NCBI RefSeq assembly: GCF_048564905.1
Contig: NC_133002.1
Coordinates: 26,588,501-26,652,500 of the forward strand
Reading direction: 5' to 3'
DNA: 64,000 nt
Origin: Vicugna pacos
Lineage: Eukaryota; Chordata; Mammalia; Artiodactyla; Camelidae
Shown here: positions 1 to 10,624 of the stretch, piece by piece
How positions within the stretch are numbered: the first letter of the stretch is position 1
Layout: each line of letters begins with the position of its first letter
Notes under the pieces: generated by a model
Databases searched by the model: none
Told to the model about the DNA's origin: nothing
The model's input: the letters and a program-made list of their open reading frames with translations, nothing else
Translations under genes and position numbers: made by a program

Positions 1-1310
1 ACCATAGTTTGGTTTCTATGACTCTGTGTCTGTTTCTGTTCTGTAGATAAGTTTATCTTTTTGTTTCTTTCTTTTTTTTTTAGATTCCACCTGTGAGCAA
101 TCTCATATGGTATTTTCCTTTCTCTTTATAGCTTACTTCACTTAGAATGACATTCTCCACGTCCATTGATGTTGCTACAAATTGCATTATTTTATTATTA
201 TTTTATGGCTGAATAGTAGTCTATTGGACAAATATGCTACAACCTTTTTATCCAGTCATCTCTCAGTGGACATTTCGGTTGTTTCCATGTCTTGCTATTG
301 TAAATAGTGCTGCTGTGAAAATTGGGGTGTAGGTGTCTTTTTGAATTAGGGTTCCTTCTGGATATATGCCCAGGAGTGGCATTGCTAGTTCATATGGGAG
401 GTCAATTTTTTGTCTTTAGAGGAACATCTATACACTTTTCCACAATGGCTCCACCAAACTGAATTCCCTCCACAGTGTAGGAGTGTTCCCAATTCTCCGC
501 AGCCTCTCCAGTATTTATTGTCAGTGAACTTCTGAATGATGCCTATTCTGACTGGTGAGAGGTGATACTTGATTGCAGTTTTGATTTGCATTTCTCTGAT
601 AATGATATTGAACATTTTTTCATGTGGCTACTGGCCATTTGTACGTCTTCATTGGAGAAATGTTTCTTTAGGACTTCTGCCAATTTTTGAATTGATTGTT
701 TGTTTTTTTTCATATTAACTGTAAAAGCTGCTTACATATTCTGGGAATTAAGCCCCTAGCAGTTTCATTTATTGCAAATATTTTCTCCCATTCCATAGGT
801 TGGTTGTCTTTTTGTTTTGCTTACTGTTTCCATAGCTGTGCAAAAGCTTGTAAGTTTAATTAGATCCCTCTTGTGTATTTTTGGTTGTTTTTCTATTGCT
901 TGAGTAGACTGATCTAGGAGAACATTGCTGAGATGTATGTCAGATGTTTTGCCTATGGTTGCTTCTAAGAGGTTTATAGTGTCTTGTTTACATGTTTAAG
1001 TCTTTAACAGATTTTAATTCTTTTTTGTGTATGCTGTGTGGCAGTAGTCTAGCTTCAATGATTAACATGCAGCTGTTCAGTTTTCCCTACACCATTTGCT
1101 GAAGAGGCTGTCTTTACTCCATTGTATGTTGTCACCTCCTTTGTCAAAGTTTCAATGACCAAAAGTTTGTGGGCCTATTCTTGGTAATTTTGTTTATCCG
1201 TTCATTGATGGATGGATATTGTTAGTAACTTTTGGCTACTCTGAATGATACTGCTATGAATATTGATGTGAAATTTTTTATGAGAATATGTTTTCATTCT
1301 TTTGGCTGTA

Positions 1311-1450
1311 CATTTGGCCCGCCATATCTGTAGTTTCCACTACATGGATCTAGATGGCTGATTGTAAAGGGACTCGAACATCCTTGGATTATGGTATCCA
1401 GGGTGTGGGGTTCCTGAAACCAACCACCCAAGGGTATTGAGGGATGACTC
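1311..1450. mobile_element. 140-bp Tigger/mariner-like MITE, copy A
   Basis: The element is flanked by TA on both sides (1309-1310, 1451-1452) and interrupts continuous L1 sequence. Its ends are weak inverted repeats (CA.TTGGCCC and the complement of GGGATGACTC). It has the size and target of a non-autonomous TcMar element. The same insertion is at 55655-55794. The exact family name was not determined. Confidence 0.65.
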
Positions 1451-1888
1451 TACATATAGGAGTGGAATTGCTGAGCCATACAACTCTAAGCTTTTGAGGA
1501 AATACCAGACTTCTCCAAAGAAGCTGCAGCATTGTCCCTTTCCCCTGGATGCATATGAGGTTTCTCTGCCTCCTGAATGACATTTGTTATTGTCCATGTT
1601 TTGGTTATAACCATCCTAGTGGGTGTAAAATGAGATCTCATTTTGTTCTTGATTTCGCTAGTGATGCTGAGCATCGTTTCATATGCTTATTGGCCATTTG
1701 TATATCTATTTAAATTCATGGTAAATTTAAAAATTGTGTCTATTTTCTTGTATTGCTCAGTTGAAAGCATTCGTTATATATCCTGGATACTACTCTCTTA
1801 TTAGATACATGCTTTGCAAAATTTTTCTTCTATTCTGCAAACTGTCTTTTCACTATATTTTTTTAAACATTAAAACAATTTCTTTACA

Positions 1889-1968
1889 GGGGAGGTAGAT
1901 AGATGAAATGATTTATTTTATTTTTCTTACTAAGCACGCCCTCTCTGACTTGAGATAACCATTTCCCC
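1889..1968 (-). mobile_element. Camelid tRNA-derived SINE fragment (vic-1 type), copy A
   Basis: The + strand begins GGGGAGGT.A.TAG, then has a T/A-rich tail, then TAAGCACGCCCTCT..., the complement of the tRNA-like head. The middle is deleted. The same shortened element is in copy B. Confidence 0.7.
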
Positions 1969-2790
1969 TGTCATTTCACTTTCTTGATGATGTCCTTTGT
2001 AATAAAAAGATTTTAATTTTGGTGAAGTCCAGTTTATCTGCTTTTTTCTTCTATCACTTGTGCTCTTGGTTTTGTATCTAGGAAACCAAAGCCTATCCTA
2101 GGCCCACAAAGATTTATACTGTGTCTTCTTTTAGAAATTTTATAAGTTTAATTTTTACATTTCTGTCTGTGATCTATTTTGAATTAATTTTATTTGTTAT
2201 ATAAAATATGGGTGTTCAGATTCCAGATTGATTCTTTTGCCTGCAGATACCCAGCTGTCCCTGCACCATTTGTTGAATAGGCTATTCTTTCAATGGAGTG
2301 TTTTTGGCCCCCAGGTGGAAAAGTGTCTGTAAATGTAAGTTTTTCGCCGTGGGTTTTTATTGTGTCTCTTAAATTTATTTATCCAAACTTATGCCAGTTT
2401 CATACTGACTTAGTACTATAGCATTTTAGTACACTTTAAAGTGAGTCCTCCAACTTTACTCTTCTTTTTCAAGGTTGTTTTTGCTGTCCTGGGCCCCTTG
2501 CACGTCCATATGAATTTTGGGTTCAGTTTTTCAATTTTTGCAATGAAGTTGGCTGGAATTTTGATAGGGATTCCACTGAATATATAGATCACTTTGAGGA
2601 GTCTTAACATTTTTAATAATAATGTCAATCATTCCATGAAAATGGAATGTCTTCCATATATGTAGATCTTTTAAAATTTATTTTGTTGATACTTCAAAAA
2701 GTTCAATGTACAAATCTTGTAAATTTTTGTTAAATGTATCTCTCACTTTATTCTTAATGCTGTTGTAAAAGGAAAGGCTGAGTTTCTTAT

Positions 2791-5700
2791 GGGTGGTACT
2801 ATATATCAATGTTCTTATTTCTAGAATTCCTTCACAGCAAATACCCTAGGTATATATTTGCTACATAAATCTATCCACAACTATTCCCCGCCCCGTGTTA
2901 TAAGAAACCAAGACCCAAGGTAAGCTACTTGAAAACACCTATGTGGAAGTGAGAAATGAGACCCATGGTTGGGGCTTTGTGCAGATGATACTGAGAGCTT
3001 ATTCAGAATGGCTTCTTCTTAATTACTTTTAAACAACCCTTTCAGTGTATTTAGTCAGATACATTAAGATTATGCCCTTTTGATGTGCGGAGTAGCTAAG
3101 ACTATAAGTTTCAAATAAATTCTAGTGAGAGTGTTGTACTTGAAACATAATTTGCATCAATCTTTGAAGAATTATGTTTCAGGAGATTTGACTAAAGAAC
3201 ACCTATCTTTATTCTATAACGAGGACTAAATGCTCAAGCAACATGTAAGAGTTTGAGCAAACTGCCCCCGCCCCGTAGTGCTGGGTGGCTGCAGATGTAA
3301 CTGGAGTCAGTGCTTACCTCTCCCAGTACGCTAGTGCTGATCTGCTCAAAGTGGTTCATCCAACAGTTTGTCAGTAGCCTGTTGGACAAAGTCATAAAAC
3401 ATTGATTGAAGATTGCTAGAATGCAATATATTCTTACTAATATTAAGTAAGCACACATTGAGTGCTTACTGTATGATGGAATTGTCCCTCAGCCTCACAT
3501 GAATATTATTTCTCTTAAAACCTCATATATTTCCTTGTTATTCTCACTTTACAGATAAGGAGACTGAGAATTAGGTCTTCTCTCTTTTGGGGGGAGCTCA
3601 TTATCAATGATGGGAAGTTGTAAGGAAAAAGATATTGATTCATCATGAGAAAACATTTTTGTGAGAGTCAGCAATGAAGATGAACACTGAAGAATGTGAT
3701 CATTGTTCGAGTGAGACAAGCCCTGGGTTGTGTGGAGTCAGCATCCCTGTCCTGGACACGGCACGTGTAGAGCTGCGTGCTGGGTGAGGCAGCGCGGCCA
3801 CGCAGGGAACGCGGATGCTGGGGTCTTAGGCTGTGCTCAAGCCCAGTGGGGCTTTCTCCTAAGGGCAGTGCACCATCATTGACAGATTTTAAGTAGGAGA
3901 ATAGGCTGCTCTCGTAGTTCACATTTGTCTTGTAGAATGCTTGGAAAAGTTTAGAAGGCTTGGCAGGAGGTGATGTGCTGAGTCAGAGTAGGGTGGCTGC
4001 GAGGTGTAGCAGTGTTCAATTTTCAAGTGGTTTTCAGGCCCAGGCTTGTGGCTTAGTAGCCGTGTCAGTTTGAATGACACACACAAGGAATTGAAACAAT
4101 TTATCTAATCAATTGAAGCAGTGATGTACCCAATTCCCAGGACTGTTGTGGAGATCCAGTGAGATACACTGTGCAGTGTGCAGCGTGGTCTCCAGCACAG
4201 AGTCAGTGCTGAGTGAGTGCCAGTGAGTATCTGGTAGGTCAGTTGAGGGTGGTGGTACTCTGTGACTGAGGATATCTGGTCCCTGAAGGAGGGGTCCATT
4301 CACATCTGTGAGTAATGGGCCTGAGTTGGGAGACGCAGGGAGACCTTACCCTCCGACCAGGAGCCCTGGGCAGGACGGCTATGGGAGGAGCACCGTGAAG
4401 TCAGCTCTTTGCAGGTTGAGTTGCGAGTGCCCTTGAGATATCTACGCAGAGTCACGAGCTTAAAGAGGAGGTCTGGGCCCAGGCTGTGCATTTTCCTAAA
4501 ATCTCAACTCCTGAGGACACCGATGTATTGATCACTGAAAGTGAAGTCATACTTTAAAGGACAAATGAATAGTAGTATCATCACTGTCAACAAAGCTCAC
4601 GTCTATTTATTCATCACTCACTTTGCTAATTGGGTACTTACAGAGCTCACTTCACCGTCCTCCCGTGGGCTCCGGCTCCACAGAGAAGAGCTTGTGTGTC
4701 TCCTTCTTTTCCAGAAGAAGACACATTTAGCTTGTAGCCTTCTGTACCTTGCCAGACTTAGGATATTAGTTTGTTGGTTTAATTGTATTTTCTGTTGGCC
4801 ATGTCCTGACAGGAGAGAAATTTTACCTCATGGTCATGTTTCAATTAGCTGTTACTGAGAATTGCTGATCTGATACATAGTGTATGTATTATATTAACTT
4901 TGTAGAGTAGTTATCATTTTTCTGTCTTTGCCCTTTAATTTTGTTTGCCCCTTCAGTGTTCTATCCTTTTTGGGGCCTTATTTTTTTTTAATTAAATAAT
5001 GTCTGTTAGCAGTTAAGAAAACAAAAGCAAAGAAAAAATGCACATGAGAGCTAAATTTAGAAAATGTCTAGTGTGTTTTCTGTCTCGGCAATGGAGGGTT
5101 GTATAACCTCTTGGAAACCTTCATTAGACAAGTTTCTTAAAATGCTCATTGAGAAATAAAATCTTCCTTCCTCATCTTTCAAGCTGCACAACTCATTGTC
5201 AAGAAAGGGGAAATCCTCAGAAGCCAAGACAAACGAGAAAACAGGGATTCTGGGAGATAAGTGAGCGTTAGAATCCGTGGTGTGCTGGTTGGCTCCTGAA
5301 CTGATTTTCAGTTGCCTTGACAGGAGGGCAGGAGTTTAGCCCCAGGCCTCTCACACTAGGAGTTGGATGGGTGATCATATAATGGGCCTTGCCCATCCTG
5401 AGAATCTTGGTTTACTAAAGGGTGAAAGAGGAAAAAGAAAATTCCTCAAGACAAGAAAGTAAGGAAAGTCAATTTTTTGGAAGAGGGGGAAAATAACAAA
5501 TCCAAAGTAAGGATATAGTTTAAAGCTGTTCTGGCATGAGAGTGACCACAAACTCCTGGCAGAAAAGCACAGCTACTCCTTGATTGATAAGTTGTGTTTT
5601 GAATGAATCAGTGAACAGCTATTCCGAAAAAGGCCTCCAGAGTCTTGTGGATCAAGATACTGGACAGCAAACACCTCTCTTCCAAGGTCTCATTCAAATA

Positions 5701-6513
5701 ACCAGAAAGGTTTTAAAGGAAATTAGCAATAATCTGAGTTCTATTTATTGACATTACTATATGCTAAGAATTCAGAGGTGACTATGGAGTTGTCTCCTCT
5801 TTTATGGACCTTACTTTCTCTTTGGGGAGACAAAATGACATAGTTGGGTATCTTGGTGGAGGGAGGTGTTAGTCTGTTGCAATTAGCCAGGAGAGGAGAT
5901 TAAGAAAACAGTGAAGGGTGGGTGAACTTTTTAGCTGAGGACAGTCTTGTTCACTTGGCTTTTAATTGCAGGCTCAATGAGCTGTCACTGGAGGGAATAG
6001 ATCTTACGGAGGATGGGCTTAGCTCAGGCCTCTTTGGAATGGACAAGTGAACCTGGAGAAAGACAGTCAAATCTGTGCAGACATTAAAGTTCACTTGAAC
6101 GTGTTCCATCCCTGAGCCAAAGATAGGACAAATATGGAGCACTTCTTGAGGGCAGAGGAGTGGTTTTTAAGGTTCTTCAAGAATGAATCCCAGGGAACCG
6201 AGATGGCCAGTTGTCAAATTGAGACTTTGTTCTTTGGACGGTGTACCCAGCAAGGGTATTGGCCTTTTATATGTTTCCATTTGTCTTTAATACATGTCTG
6301 TTGATGAGGACGTGGGCACAAGTGTTTGACACCTTGTCGAGGCGATTTTGGATACCTGCCTAGAAGCACAGGCACAGTTGCGGCTGCGTCATACATCTTG
6401 CAGCCCATCCCTTTCTCCGGCTCTGTAATCACGGCAGAGTGGTTCCTTGTTGACCTGTCCATCTCCTCTGTCACATCATAACCCATGAAAAGACCGGAGC
6501 ATATTAACTTGGC
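2791..6513. other. Non-L1 part of duplication copy A
   Basis: No gene recognised. It includes a MIR-like piece at 3425-3575 (ending in the antisense TTTACAGATAAGGAGACTGAG motif) and a MIR-like piece near 4085-4230. Minus-strand frames at 3668-3922 and 6214-6540 have partners in copy B but change at many residues, so they look non-coding. Confidence 0.6.
3425..3575 (-). repeat. MIR SINE fragment
   Basis: It shows the TTGAGTGCTTACTGTATG core and the TTTACAGATAAGGAGACTGAG signature in antisense order. It is also present at 57785-57915. Confidence 0.6.
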
Positions 6514-6572
6514 TTTGTTAAAGTCAAAGGTACAGATCAAATATGGAGTCAGATTTGTTCTTTCCTATTTCA
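6514..6572 (-). mobile_element. Stub of a class I ERV LTR (family X) at the duplication edge
   Basis: The sequence matches the outer end of the LTRs at 7298-7780 and 43774-44313 (shared core ATGGAGTCAGATTTGTTCTT). Only about 60 bases of one LTR end remain. It begins exactly where homology between the two segmental copies stops. Confidence 0.7.
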
Positions 6573-6574
6573 GT

Positions 6575-7297
6575 AGTGCCATGGAGAAGGCAGTTTGGGC
6601 AGCTTTTTGTAGTGTCCTGGAGGCTTTCTCTCTCAGCTTCTGGGCGCCTCTGTTGAAAACCCTTCATAGCTGTCTGGCCTGCTGGAAAAGCACTCTGCCT
6701 GTTTTACCCTGAAGATGTGTTCTGTTTATAAACTCATCTCTACTCCTTGGAAAACAACTCAAGAAAAACTCAGTTGGTTTTTCACCAGCCATGGGCAGGG
6801 GTGAGATAAACCATGTTATTATTTCATAAAATAATAGTAATAATAGTAATATTAATAGTAGTAGCAGTAGTAGTAGTAGTAATAATAATAATAGTAATAA
6901 TTATATTAAAAGAATTCTTAAAACACGACTGCACATTGGAGAGAGTCAATAAATGCTTTCTGGCTTAAATCAAAAGTGATGACTCAGTGATTCCATGGCT
7001 GCTGTATTTGCTATGCTAGTTACTCCTTTGTTCCATTACACAGTTTTTTTAACTGAAAAAGAAATACAAGCAAATGGTTAAAAAAAAAACTCAAACAGAG
7101 CACAAAAATACACAAGTGAAAGAAGTTTTCCCTCATCTTCTGTTCTTTCAGCCCTCTCTGGAGATGCCACTGTTTGCTATCCTTTGGGTGCTGTTCCAGA
7201 TATGCTTTGCACATTCCCACCTATGTATGTAAATTCCTTTAAAATTTTAGTTATTTTTAACTTAAACGGATTTAAATCCTCAAGTGGCTTCTGGCCG
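6575..7297. other. Interval between LTR stub and LTR; one microsatellite
   Basis: No gene is recognised. Besides the TAA/TAG microsatellite at 6828-6903 I see nothing assignable. Confidence 0.5.
6828..6903. repeat. (TAA/TAG)n microsatellite
   Basis: Runs of TAA and TAG triplets, mixed, over about 75 bases. Confidence 0.9.
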
Positions 7298-7780
7298 GGT
7301 AATAGAACAGAACAAATCTGACTCCATATTAGATCTGTTCCTTTGAATTGAACCCTATGCTCTGTCTCCTAGGCTTCATCTTGCTTGTAATCAATGTCGC
7401 CTGGAGCCTGAAATATACAGGAGAGCCTATTCTGAAGCCTCTGACCTTTAAGGATATTTAACACTTTTTCATTCATTTAAAGATAGCAAATTGCAGAATA
7501 GAAAATAACGTTTGTTTTGTTGGAGGTTTGCAGGGATCTGACCCACGCAGATAGCTGCAAGAACAAAGGATTCTAACAAGAAGGAATTCCTACACTAAGA
7601 AGTTTGCAACAACCAAGCACATAGGAAAGGATCCTGAATTGTGACTTGGGGAGATGGTTTTCCAGGACATTAGTTTGCCATCTAGGTCTACAGAAACTTG
7701 CTATTCCATGCCCCAACATCTGGTCTCCCAACTTATTGTCCTGTCCTGCACTGAGGAGAAAGAATTTCGACTTGGTAACA
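7298..7780 (+). mobile_element. Solo LTR, class I ERV family X (sense)
   Basis: It shares its full length, inverted, with 43774-44313: the GACTCCAT start region, AAGGATATT, ACAAAGGATTCTA, TTTGCAACAACCAA and GGTAACA at the end. It has no internal retroviral sequence and no convincing target duplication. It is an old fossil. Confidence 0.75.
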
Positions 7781-7817
7781 CTCCTATCTACCTAGAAAGC
7801 TGGGCACTGGAGCTGAG

Positions 7818-8222
7818 TGTTATGGAAACAGGCCAGCCTAGAAAAGCACCAATCGGGGTGTTGGTGTACTCAGAAGTATTATGCCGGTGGGCTCAGTGGG
7901 GCTCCTGCTCTGAAGTTCTGAGCACCTCCAAGACGTGCACATGAGGTTTTAAAGGCTTAATTACAAGTAAGGGGGAATTAGCCAATAAGGCTCAAAGAAC
8001 AAAAAGCAAGGAATAAGTACACTGGAGCTTATCAATTTGTAGCAGATCACATTACTGACACTTGTTGAGCTTGGAATTACGAGTTAGGTTGTTAGCCCAA
8101 TAAACTGACACTAAACTTCAGATATATGAGATAGCCCAGCAGAATTTAGATCATTAAACCAACACTTATCACACTTAGATTTGTGACTTAGCTTGTTAGC
8201 CCAGCTGGACTTTTCCTTCACA
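7818..8222 (-). mobile_element. Solo LTR, class I ERV family Y (antisense)
   Basis: It is bounded TG...CA with a perfect 4-bp target duplication TGAG (7814-7817, 8223-8226), as expected for gammaretrovirus-like elements. It is about 85% similar by eye to 52453-52862 along its whole length. On the minus strand it runs U3, a TATA-like region, R and a polyadenylation-signal region, U5. It is a solo remnant of an old insertion. Confidence 0.85.
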
Positions 8223-8226
8223 TGAG

Positions 8227-8860
8227 GACAGCTCTCCCACACCCAGGGAACTACTGTGAGCCCTTGATGTTTCCACTAGGGTTGGGTATGGTTTACCCAG
8301 GAGGGATGGGGACTATGCACCAACACTCAGGCAGTCTGCTCTGTCTGGGGCTCTGATCTTGTACCATCCCGCTCCCCACCAGCCCAACACCTGGGACAGT
8401 GGAGCTAAGGCAGTGATCCTGCCTGCCTGTTTCCCAGCGTGTAAAAGGGGATTATGTACCTTTCCAAGGTAGTTCTGAGCGACAACACCTGCGGGTGCTT
8501 GGTTCTCAGAGCAAGAGAAAACCCAGGTCCGCGTGGGGGCAATGGGTGTGATCCCCATAGAGTTTCTGCAGAAGCATCCCATGGAGGGCTGGATCAGGGA
8601 GGTAAAATTTGAGCTGCGGAACTTGAAGGGTTACAGAAGGGTACAGAGGCAGGTCTGCCGCCTAGGGGTGCCCCAGAGGTAAAGCTTTTTCTCTCCAACT
8701 CCGCTAAGACCCTCCCCTCTCCAGATCCCTCCCTACTCTATGCTCATCGTGTCCATCTGTATCCCTCCAATTTTCCCGTCCTCTCCACCCGCTCCCATCT
8801 TCTCCCTCCCTCCCTCCCTGTCCCACCTTCTCTCACAGAACCCAGAGAGGATCGCTGGCC
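8227..8860. other. 5' flank of the pseudogene promoter
   Basis: No gene is recognised. A strongly C/T-rich stretch lies at about 8690-8830 with repeated TCCC. A minus-strand frame at 8313-8582 has no family signature. Confidence 0.5.
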
Positions 8861-8864
8861 CTCC

Positions 8865-8876
8865 TGCGCATGCGCA
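8865..8876. promoter_or_regulatory. NRF1 binding palindrome
   Basis: The 12-mer TGCGCATGCGCA is a perfect match to the NRF1 consensus (YGCGCAYGCGCR), at the upstream edge of the CpG island. NRF1 sites are typical of TATA-less housekeeping promoters. The site contains four CpG-type steps that would be expected to mutate if methylated, so its intactness supports a promoter kept free of methylation. Binding itself is inferred. Confidence 0.7.
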
Positions 8877-9355
8877 GTCAGTGCCAAGTGGTCCGCTGGT
8901 TGGAAGCTCTATATCCTAACCGGGGATCGGGCCCAAAGGTTTCTCAACTCTGTCGCCCGGTAGGACTTTGGTTCCTGTCTGGGGCCGGGGCCTCTGGCTG
9001 TGGAAGTGCAAGGTGGGGGGCTCCCGGGAAAGTGGTCAGGCGGTTGCGGGAGGGCGGTCCGCCTGTCACAGTCCCCAAGGGCGCCAGGCAGCCCGTGTTC
9101 AGATGAATTGCTCAGGCCAGACCCCTCTACCCGCGCCACCTGCCCCGGCGCCCCGGCCACAGCTGCCAAGGGCCAGGTGTGCCCCTGCCACCTCTCACGC
9201 AGCCGGGATCCCCTCAGTCCGCGGCTGGCGTCCCCTTCCCCTCTCCCGCCCGCGAGTCCTCTCCTCCCTGGCTTCCTCTCCTTGGCCGCCGGCCCGTTCA
9301 CGCCCCTGGGAGGGCTGTGTCCGGGCGGGCGGGGACTGCGGACCCGGACGGGGCC

Positions 9356-9380
9356 GGGGGCTGGGGCTGGGGCTGGGGCT
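9356..9380 (+). repeat. GGGGCT tandem run, G-quadruplex-capable
   Basis: Four consecutive G4-5 runs spaced by CT lie within the CpG island. They fit the general G-quadruplex pattern of four G tracts with short loops. It may simply be a short GC-rich tandem repeat. Confidence 0.7.
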
Positions 9381-9520
9381 GACCTCCGAGCAGGGCTGCA
9401 GCCCGCGTCCCTCCCCTTTCCCTCCCCCCCGGGGCAGCCCTCCTCTCCCTTTCCCGCTCCCGGAGGACCAGCTCAGTGGCCTGGGCACTGCTCCCTGGGC
9501 TGAGAACCTCCGGCTGTAAC

Positions 9521-9605
9521 GCCCTGCTTCTCCAGTTGGAGTCGGAAAAAGGGAGCCTCAGTGCTGAGCGAGCTTCTGTCTCCTCCCTCAGTTTTTCTGC
9601 TGCAG
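9521..9605 (+). pseudogene. TRAPPC9 (pseudogene): Proposed non-coding first exon of the TRAPPC9 copy (3' end)
   Basis: The segment ends in CAG followed by GTAAGTAC, a near-perfect 5' splice site, directly downstream of the CpG island. Its 5' limit is unknown; the start given is only where CpG density falls. There is no TRAPPC9 coding similarity, which agrees with a 5' UTR exon. A pyrimidine-rich stretch ending in CAG just before the donor could also act as an acceptor, so an alternative small internal exon cannot be excluded. Confidence 0.5.
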
Positions 9606-10014
9606 GTAAGTACTTTTAACACTTTCAGGTGTTATCATGGCTGTGCTTGTTGATGTCACGTGTTTTTATAGTGAGAGTGATTACAGTGGTGAAAGCAGGG
9701 CTTGGTTCTGTTAAAAATGAGCTGAAGGCATGAGGCTGTGACATCCTCCTTCCTTCCCTCTCCCAGGGTGAAAGGAGTGATCCTCGATTTTCAAAAGATA
9801 GTTACAGTCCCTAACTAGCACAGCCCAGCTAGTGTGTGTTAAGAGGAACAGCACCACCAGAGGCCTTGGAGACCCAGGGATATTGCAGTCCCAAAGAGCT
9901 CCTGGCACAGTTTGGTTGGTTTTGGTTTTTTGTTTTTCTTAAATTGTGTGATAGACTAGTGGTATAAACAGAAAAATAATTGTCAAGAAATATTTCTTCA
10001 TGTAACAGTGTTAT

Positions 10015-10330
10015 TGTGATATAGTTCACACACCATGAATTCCATCCATTTAAATGGTACAATTCAGCAGCTTTTAGCATATTCACAGTTGTGCAACCAT
10101 TATTATTCCAGAACGTTTTCATCACTTCAGAAAGAGCAGTGGAAATGAATGACCTATCCACCCCTCCGAAGTGGTGGTTCTAAAGAAATTTCTTGGCTAT
10201 TCCTGATCATAAATTAACTTGTTACATTCCAAGAAAAATCTGGTAGGAATTCTAATCAGAATTGCAATGAATCTGTCTATCAAAACTGGAAGAATTAATG
10301 TCTTTATGGCATAAACTTCTTCTACCCATG
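10015..10330 (-). repeat. L1M fragment (antisense)
   Basis: It shows the CATTTAAATGGTACAATTCAG signature typical of old L1 3' UTRs in antisense, followed by a degraded ORF2-like part (TTGCAATGAATCTGT). Confidence 0.65.
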
Positions 10331-10624
10331 AATATATCTGGGACCCTATCTTTTCATCTGTCCAGTGACTGGCCCATGGGAAGTCCTCACTACTTGTTGT
10401 ACTTGTGAATGATGAGATTCTATACATTGTTAGTTGCAACTGTAGCCTTTCACAGAAGAGAAAAGTAACCTCAGTGAAGCAAGTGACTCTCTGATGGTCA
10501 GAAAGAGTGACAGCCAGTGCTGGAGTGATCCAGTGGACTTGGTGCTTGCAACCAGAATTCTCCACCACATACAGTTAAGGGGATTAGAGTGTTCTTTTAT
10601 TTTTTCTTAATGGCATTGCTTTTA

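Larger units (their letters stand above)
1..2790 (-). repeat. Two abutting L1 fragments (antisense), copy A
   Basis: The + strand shows the reverse complement of the L1 3' half. About 1-1207 is a younger artiodactyl-type L1; the remainder is an older L1 joined near 1208. On the minus strand 2628-2416 reads LLKVIYIFSGIPIKIPA and then KFIW and PRTAKTTLKKKSKVGGLTL, the classic end of the L1 ORF2 protein. It is interrupted by the MITE at 1311-1450 and a SINE at 1889-1968. No intact frame remains. Confidence 0.88.
1..6516 (+). repeat. Segmental duplication, copy A (left edge, truncated by window)
   Basis: The whole segment reappears in the same orientation at 54329-60836 with only small indels. 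In a 118-base stretch compared by eye (2941-3060 against 57280-57397) I count about 13 differences, roughly 89% identity. It contains antisense L1 fragments, a MITE, a SINE, MIRs and about 3 kb of otherwise unrecognised sequence. The right boundary is sharp: both copies share ...CTTGGCTTT and then diverge, and copy A continues into an LTR stub. The left boundary lies outside the window. Confidence 0.95.
8861..9520 (+). promoter_or_regulatory. CpG-island promoter of the TRAPPC9 pseudogene
   Basis: This is the only strongly GC-rich, CpG-rich block in the window. I counted about 37 CpG dinucleotides by hand in 9001-9480, an observed/expected ratio near 0.6. It sits just upstream of a consensus splice donor (9605) and about 4.2 kb before the start-codon exon, which is where a TRAPPC9 promoter and non-coding first exon should be. 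Long frames inside it on both strands reflect GC richness and have no family signature. CpGs decay quickly in methylated germline DNA, so keeping this density on a dead gene suggests it stayed unmethylated and possibly active. The exact transcription start cannot be read from sequence. In the parent locus TRAPPC9 is divergent from CHRAC1, but I see no CHRAC1 coding sequence upstream here. Confidence 0.75.

Noticed and set aside
3668-3922. Minus-strand frame shared with 58007-58264 (LKSVNDG, LRGRAASP, DRDADS)
   Set aside because: It looks conserved only because the DNA copies are about 89% identical; many residue changes and no family match.
8968-9519. Overlapping frames of 167-183 codons on + and 130 codons on - in the CpG island
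   Set aside because: GC-rich sequence has few stops; the translations are low-complexity Pro/Gly/Arg/Ser with no family match, and frames overlap on both strands.
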